Below are positions 15,123-18,001 of a stretch of DNA of 18,001 nucleotides, one piece after another. The position numbers and the translations under genes are program-made. The DNA is from Candidatus Peribacteraceae bacterium. GTDB lineage: Bacteria; Patescibacteriota; Gracilibacteria; Peribacterales; Peribacteraceae. The stretch is from NCBI GenBank assembly GCA_028717505.1, contig JAQUNQ010000009.1, positions 1 to 18,001 on the forward strand, written 5' to 3'. A model generated the notes under the pieces. It was not told where the DNA came from. It was given only the letters and a program-made list of their open reading frames with translations, and did not search any database. How positions within the stretch are numbered: the stretch's first letter is position 1; each line of letters begins with the position of its first letter.

Positions 15123-16258
15123 CGCGAGAGCAGGTCGACGAAGAGCTGCGCAACCTTCTGGACGCCGATGTCCGGGTGGTAGTGCTTGCGGATATGCTCG
15201 CGCGCCGCCTGTCCGCGCGTCTGCCAGTGCGTGCGATGCCGGAAGAAATCCTGGACGGCTCCGAGGAGGGCGCGGGGTTCCGGTTCCACCACTTCGGCGA
15301 ACTGTCCGTTCCCTGCGATGTCCGGCAGCATGCCGCGGCGCGTGACGAGGAGGGGCCTGCCCCGTGCCATCGCCTCGATGGCCGTGAGTCCGAAGGGTTC
15401 CTCCCACTGCGAGGGGACGACCACGAGATCGGCATCGTCGTAGAGGGCAGGTGCCGGGCTCTGCCAGTGGATGAGATGGATGCGATCGGGGGCGTGGATC
15501 GCTGCGCGCTTGAGGGTCTGCTCCACCTCCCTGCCGCTCCGCTCAAAGAGGGCCGCTCCCGCGAAGACGAGGTGAAAAGACAGAGGTTTACATTCCTCCA
15601 TGGCCGCGAGCAGGAGGAGCTGTCCCTTGTTGAGGGAGTAGCGTCCCGGGATCAAGACGAGCGGGAGATCGTCAGCGAGGCGGAGCGCGGAGCGCAGGAG
15701 GCCGGGCATGGCTGGCAGGGAGAGAAATTCCGGTGAGACCCAATTCGGCACGACGAAGAGGTTGTTCCTCTTTCCGAACGGCGCGGCGATGTGGGGAGAG
15801 GGGGCGATGGCCGCAACCTTGCCCGACCGCAGGAGGGAAGAGAGGAGGAGGCGCTGCAACCCGCTGTACTTCCCATGAAGGTAGAGCACCGTCGGTTTTC
15901 CCATCGTCCGCAGCCACTGGCGTGCCGCTACGATGGTACGGAGACCGTTGACGACGATGAGGTCCTGCTCCTTCGCGAGCGCGGCAAATTTCTTCGCCGC
16001 TCGCCTCCCGGCGAAGTAGCCGCGCAGGTAGTCCCGAAGGCTCTTCGCGCCGTTGCGCATCGATGGGAGATCGAGTGTCAGAGTTCGTCCGCCTGCCTTG
16101 GTGACCTTCTCCTGCAAGGGACCTTTCGGGCAGAGCACGGTGATGGTCCAGTCGCGCTCGGACAACCCGGACACGAGGTCGAGGAGGATCCGCTGCCCTC
16201 CCCCAATGTGACCGTACTGATCAAGGAAGAGCGCCTTCCGTCGTGTGTGCGGAATCAT
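15119..16258 (-). CDS. GT-B glycosyltransferase, GT4-like
   Basis: The 379-residue protein has the GT-B pattern: N-terminal glycine-rich loop DQYGHIGGGQRILLDLVSGL (13-32), VLYLHGKYSGLQRL and APSPHIAAPFG mid-protein, then the donor-binding domain with LVLIPGRYSLNKGQLLLLAAM, FHLVFAG, IHLIHWQSPAPALYDDADLV and the E-x7-E signature PSQWEEPFGLTAIEAMARGRP (~279-299). It probably builds a surface polysaccharide or glycolipid; acceptor and sugar are unknown. It is the first gene of the minus-strand run, 4 nt overlapped with prmC. ATG 16258 is supported by a TACAAT box 9 nt upstream. It is only distantly similar to the glycosyltransferase at 10849. Confidence 0.88.
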   Translation of the reverse strand: MIPHTRRKALFLDQYGHIGGGQRILLDLVSGLSERDWTITVLCPKGPLQEKVTKAGGRTLTLDLPSMRNGAKSLRDYLRGYFAGRRAAKKFAALAKEQDLIVVNGLRTIVAARQWLRTMGKPTVLYLHGKYSGLQRLLLSSLLRSGKVAAIAPSPHIAAPFGKRNNLFVVPNWVSPEFLSLPAMPGLLRSALRLADDLPLVLIPGRYSLNKGQLLLLAAMEECKPLSFHLVFAGAALFERSGREVEQTLKRAAIHAPDRIHLIHWQSPAPALYDDADLVVVPSQWEEPFGLTAIEAMARGRPLLVTRRGMLPDIAGNGQFAEVVEPEPRALLGAVQDFFRHRTHWQTRGQAAREHIRKHYHPDIGVQKVAQLFVDLLSR

Positions 16259-16267
16259 GCGCGTGAC

Positions 16268-16278
16268 ATTGTACTATA
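16268..16278 (-). promoter_or_regulatory. -10 region of the minus-strand operon
   Basis: On the minus strand TATAGT (16278-16273) runs into TACAAT (16273-16268); TACAAT ends 9 nt before ATG 16258. Both are good -10 hexamers in an AT-rich patch; no clear -35. Confidence 0.55.
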
Positions 16279-16366
16279 TCGGGACTCTTCCCCTCTCTTT
16301 CTGGATCATATTTCCTCGTCCGGACGCGTGTGAAGAGAGGGTGAATGATGCGGGCAGGGAAGCTTT

Positions 16367-16378
16367 CCTTCCGGAAGG
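16367..16378. repeat. Perfect 12-bp palindrome upstream of rpsP
   Basis: CCTTCCGGAAGG is fully self-complementary and lies 26 bp before the rpsP -35 box, in the divergent gap between the glycosyltransferase and rpsP. It could be an operator, but such a site can occur by chance. Confidence 0.35.
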
Positions 16379-16403
16379 AGATGGAATTTGGGCTCTTTCG
16401 CGC

Positions 16404-16432
16404 TTGCGCGCCCCCGCGCCCTCCCCTAGACT
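16404..16432 (+). promoter_or_regulatory. Putative rpsP promoter
   Basis: TTGCGC (16404-16409), a 17-bp spacer and TAGACT (16427-16432). Unlike its neighbours it lies 39 nt before ATG 16472, so rpsP should have a leader of about 33 nt. That leader contains GGGAGGA (16447-16453), too far from the ATG (18 nt) for an ordinary Shine-Dalgarno site. Confidence 0.6.
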
Positions 16433-16471
16433 CCCCGCGCTCCCCCGGGAGGACCGGGCAAGAGCGTTTCT

Positions 16472-16840
16472 ATGCTCGTCATTCGCTTCCAGCGCACCGG
16501 CCGCGAAAACCTTCCGAGCTACCGCCTCGTCGTTGCGGAGAAATCTGCACCGGTGAAGGGGCGCGTCTTGGAGGTGATCGGGCACTATCTGCCTGCGCGG
16601 AAGCAGCCGGTTTTTGAATTCAAGCAGGAGCGGATTACGCACTGGGTGAAGCAGGGGGCCATCCCCAGCGATACGGTCGCACGCCTCCTGAAACATGCGG
16701 GTGTCCCCGCCATGGAGTCGTACATCAGGCGCTATGCCAAGCGGAAGCCGAAGGGGGCTGAGGAAGTGCAGGCAGCTGCCGCACCTGCTCCGGCAGCGGC
16801 AGAGGCGGCACCCCCAGTGGAGAAGGCAGAGGAGAAATGA
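16472..16840 (+). CDS. rpsP: 30S ribosomal protein bS16
   Basis: The 122-residue product starts MLVIRFQRTGRENLPSYRLVVAEK, the bS16 N-terminus, followed by GRVLEVIGHYLPA (30-42) and the conserved helix ERITHWVKQGAIPSDTVARLLKHAG (53-77). bS16 binds 16S rRNA and aids 30S assembly. From about residue 92 there is an Ala/Pro/Glu-rich extension (EEVQAAAAPAPAAAEAAPPVEKAEEK) that makes it longer than the usual 80-90 residues; such tails are low-complexity and probably disordered. khpA follows 42 bp later, as in many bacteria, but rimM and trmD, which often come next, are absent here. Confidence 0.95.
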   Translation: MLVIRFQRTGRENLPSYRLVVAEKSAPVKGRVLEVIGHYLPARKQPVFEFKQERITHWVKQGAIPSDTVARLLKHAGVPAMESYIRRYAKRKPKGAEEVQAAAAPAPAAAEAAPPVEKAEEK

Positions 16841-16844
16841 GAGG

Positions 16845-16873
16845 ATGACAAGCTGTGGGAAAGAGCATAGACT
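16845..16873 (+). promoter_or_regulatory. Putative khpA promoter
   Basis: ATGACA (16845-16850, 5 of 6), a 17-bp spacer and TAGACT (16868-16873), ending 9 nt before ATG 16883. This predicts a near-leaderless mRNA and transcription separate from rpsP. Confidence 0.6.
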
Positions 16874-16882
16874 GCGCCGCGT

Positions 16883-17149
16883 ATGTCTGATGACACTCCC
16901 CTCCCCGGGTTTTCCTTCTTGGAGTACGTCCTGAAGGCTATTTGTGAGGACCACGATCAATTGCACATCGAGGGACGCAGGGATGAGCTGGGCATCCTCC
17001 TCACGATTCAGGTGAGCGACCGTGACATGGGCAAGATGATTGGAAAGGGTGGCCAGACCATCAAGGCTCTCCGCACGCTCCTCCGCATCGTCGGGGGAAA
17101 CTCCACTGAGCGCATCAATGTTAAAGTGCTGGAACCTGCCTCTGCGTAG
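16883..17149 (+). CDS. khpA: KH-domain RNA-binding protein KhpA
   Basis: This is a small single-KH-domain protein of 88 residues, the usual KhpA (YlqC) size. It shows FLEYVLKAICEDHDQLHIE (12-30), the strand LGILLTIQVS, and the RNA-binding loop in DMGKMIGKGGQTIKALRTLL (48-67; GxxG is GKGG at 54-57). KhpA with its partner KhpB binds many transcripts and, in some bacteria, affects cell division and elongation. The rpsP-khpA order is conserved in many phyla and supports the identification. No Shine-Dalgarno sequence precedes ATG 16883 ('gactgcgccgcgt'). Confidence 0.93.
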   Translation: MSDDTPLPGFSFLEYVLKAICEDHDQLHIEGRRDELGILLTIQVSDRDMGKMIGKGGQTIKALRTLLRIVGGNSTERINVKVLEPASA

Positions 17150-17188
17150 GGGCGCGTACCACTCCTCCTACTTCTTTCCATCTTCCCC

Positions 17189-17512
17189 ATGCTCCGTCAA
17201 CTCCTTGAAAGTGGCAGCGTCGTCGACATCATCGCGACTTTCGTTGCCCTCGGCCTCATCGCAGCAACCATCCTGAGTCTCATTTTCATCATTATCGGAG
17301 GTATTTCCTTCATCCTCTCTGCGGGCAACGAGGAGAAGATCAAGAAGGCCGTTCACACTATTCGCTATGCCATTGTGGGATTGGTTGTGACGTTCATCGC
17401 CTACTTCCTCGTCCTCTTCATCGCCCGCCTCCTCGACATCCCCTTCGAGCTCTCCTTCTCCGACATCATTGACCTCATGGATCAGATCATGAGTTCCATG
17501 TCGACGAAGTAG
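17189..17512 (+). CDS. VirB2/Mbov_0395-like small pilin-type membrane protein
   Basis: The 107-residue product has two hydrophobic helices (about 16-44 and 58-80) joined by the motif GGISFILSAGNEEKIKKAVH (37-56) and then TIRYAIVGLVVTFIAYFLV. This 'GG…F…SAGNE.…A…TI.YA.VGL' pattern is typical of the pilin-like conjugal-transfer (TrbC/VirB2-like, Mbov_0395) family frequent in CPR genomes. Most members have a longer N-terminal signal; here the N-terminus is short (MLRQLLESGSVVDII). No secretion or conjugation genes are adjacent, so it may act alone or with a distant type IV-like system. The start follows a long pyrimidine-rich stretch; no clear promoter lies in the 39-bp gap, so read-through from khpA is likely. 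A strong terminator follows. Confidence 0.75.
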   Translation: MLRQLLESGSVVDIIATFVALGLIAATILSLIFIIIGGISFILSAGNEEKIKKAVHTIRYAIVGLVVTFIAYFLVLFIARLLDIPFELSFSDIIDLMDQIMSSMSTK

Positions 17513-17537
17513 GGGGAAAGTGATCCATGGCAACGAA

Positions 17538-17568
17538 AAGAGCGCCCGATGGGCGCTCTTCTTTTTTT
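17538..17568. terminator. Bidirectional intrinsic terminator
   Basis: AAGAGCGCCC (17538-17547) pairs perfectly with GGGCGCTCTT (17551-17560) around the loop GAT, followed by seven T (17562-17568). On the minus strand the same stem is followed by TTCG, so it can also stop the convergent LPxTG gene. It is the best terminator in the window. Confidence 0.92.
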
Positions 17569-17584
17569 GCTGCGATTGCTGCCT

Positions 17585-18001
17585 TCAGGCGAGGAAGAGT
17601 TTCTTCTTGAGGAGGAAGGTCTGGCCCGCGCCGAGGAGGCTCGTGAGACCGAGGAAGAGGGCATCGAAGGCTGCGCCCGTGGGCGGCAGATTCTGGATCA
17701 CGCCGAGCCGGGTCGTGAAGACGCGCTCGTTGAGGGAGAGGGACTCCAGTCCTTCCCCGTAGGCCGTCACCACGTTGTCGATGACGATGCCGTGCGGCGT
17801 CTCGCGCGCAATTTCCACCGTGTAGTGCACGGACCACTTCTCACCCGGGGCAAGCGTCGGGATCGTCCAGGCGAGCTGATTGCCCTGCAGGGCACCCTGC
17901 TCCGCACCGATGAGGCGCATGTAGCGCGTATTGAGCTTGTCCTCAACGTGCACATCCGTGAATGGATGGTCCGTCGTATTCTGCAGGAGAATGGTGTAAC
18001 T
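17585..18001 (-). CDS. C-terminal end of LPxTG-anchored repeat-domain surface protein (partial)
   Basis: The frame is open to the window's end, so only the last 138 residues are seen. They begin SYTILLQNTTDHPFTDVHVEDKL, then …LAWTIPTLAPGEKWSVHYTVEI…GIVIDNVVTAYGEGLESLS: an immunoglobulin-like DUF11-type repeat (a 'NxG…NVVVTDxLP…GEsxtvtYtv…NxAtv' pattern). The C-terminus is a sorting signal: LPPTG (17689-17675), a hydrophobic stretch (AAFDALFLGLTSLLGAG) and a basic KKK near the end. A sortase would be expected to cleave it and link or anchor the protein at the cell surface. No sortase is in the window. The rest of the protein, upstream on this strand, lies outside. Confidence 0.8.
   Translation of the reverse strand, partial: SYTILLQNTTDHPFTDVHVEDKLNTRYMRLIGAEQGALQGNQLAWTIPTLAPGEKWSVHYTVEIARETPHGIVIDNVVTAYGEGLESLSLNERVFTTRLGVIQNLPPTGAAFDALFLGLTSLLGAGQTFLLKKKLFLA

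Noticed and set aside
16373..16383. GGAAGGAG followed at once by ATG upstream of rpsP
   Set aside because: Looks like a Shine-Dalgarno plus start, but spacing is too short and the frame runs through the rpsP promoter and start without a credible product.
16447..16453. GGGAGGA as a Shine-Dalgarno for rpsP
   Set aside because: It lies 18 nt before the ATG, too far for normal use, and no other gene here shows a well-placed site.

Overview
The window is dense, GC-rich bacterial chromosome carrying mostly core genes. It looks like a member of the Candidate Phyla Radiation, most likely a Peregrinibacteria/Peribacteria-type genome (inference). The basis is a sigma-region-4/HARE-HTH protein, a Mbov_0395/VirB2-like mini-pilin, a repeat-domain surface protein ending in LPxTG, very short intergenic gaps, and high GC for CPR. 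TGA is used as an ordinary stop, so the code is standard rather than the SR1/Gracilibacteria code. No rRNA, tRNA, CRISPR array or insertion sequence was seen.

Layout. 1-1103 (+): 3' end of an unrecognised gene, then rpsT (bS20) and a short ruvX/yqgF. 1104-1365: a long leader with the best consensus promoter of the window and possible RNA structure. 1366-2475 (+): a sigma-region-4 domain fused to an array of winged helices, closed by a strong terminator. 2628-3461 (+): a lipoprotein. 3462-3629: a palindrome-rich recA control region. 3630-9858 (+): recA, a Nudix hydrolase, dnaB, mraY, a GapB-like GAPDH and class I fructose-1,6-bisphosphatase. 9800-10799 (-): two hypothetical proteins, one a four-helix membrane protein with a nine-proline tail. 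10849-12812 (+): a GT-B glycosyltransferase and nadK. 12864-16258 (-): a glycosyltransferase, prmC, a tiny ORF and purA. 16472-17512 (+): rpsP, khpA and the mini-pilin, ended by a bidirectional terminator. 17585-18001 (-): 3' end of an LPxTG surface protein.

The main non-gene signal concerns starts. Gene after gene has a TANNNT-type -10 hexamer (TAGACT, TATCAT, TACAAT and similar) ending only 6-9 nt before the start codon, often with a -35-like hexamer 16-17 nt further upstream, and has no Shine-Dalgarno sequence. Transcription would then begin at, or within about 3 nt of, the start codon. This suggests a genome-wide leaderless or near-leaderless expression mode, and it also fixes several start codons (dnaB, gap, Nudix gene, lipoprotein gene). 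Most of the other starts follow a pyrimidine-rich stretch.

Metabolically, the adjacent gap and fbp genes point to a gluconeogenic pair: the GAPDH has GapB-like substitutions at the dinucleotide site, and nadK nearby makes NADP. mraY serves peptidoglycan synthesis, and the two glycosyltransferases and LPxTG protein concern the cell surface.
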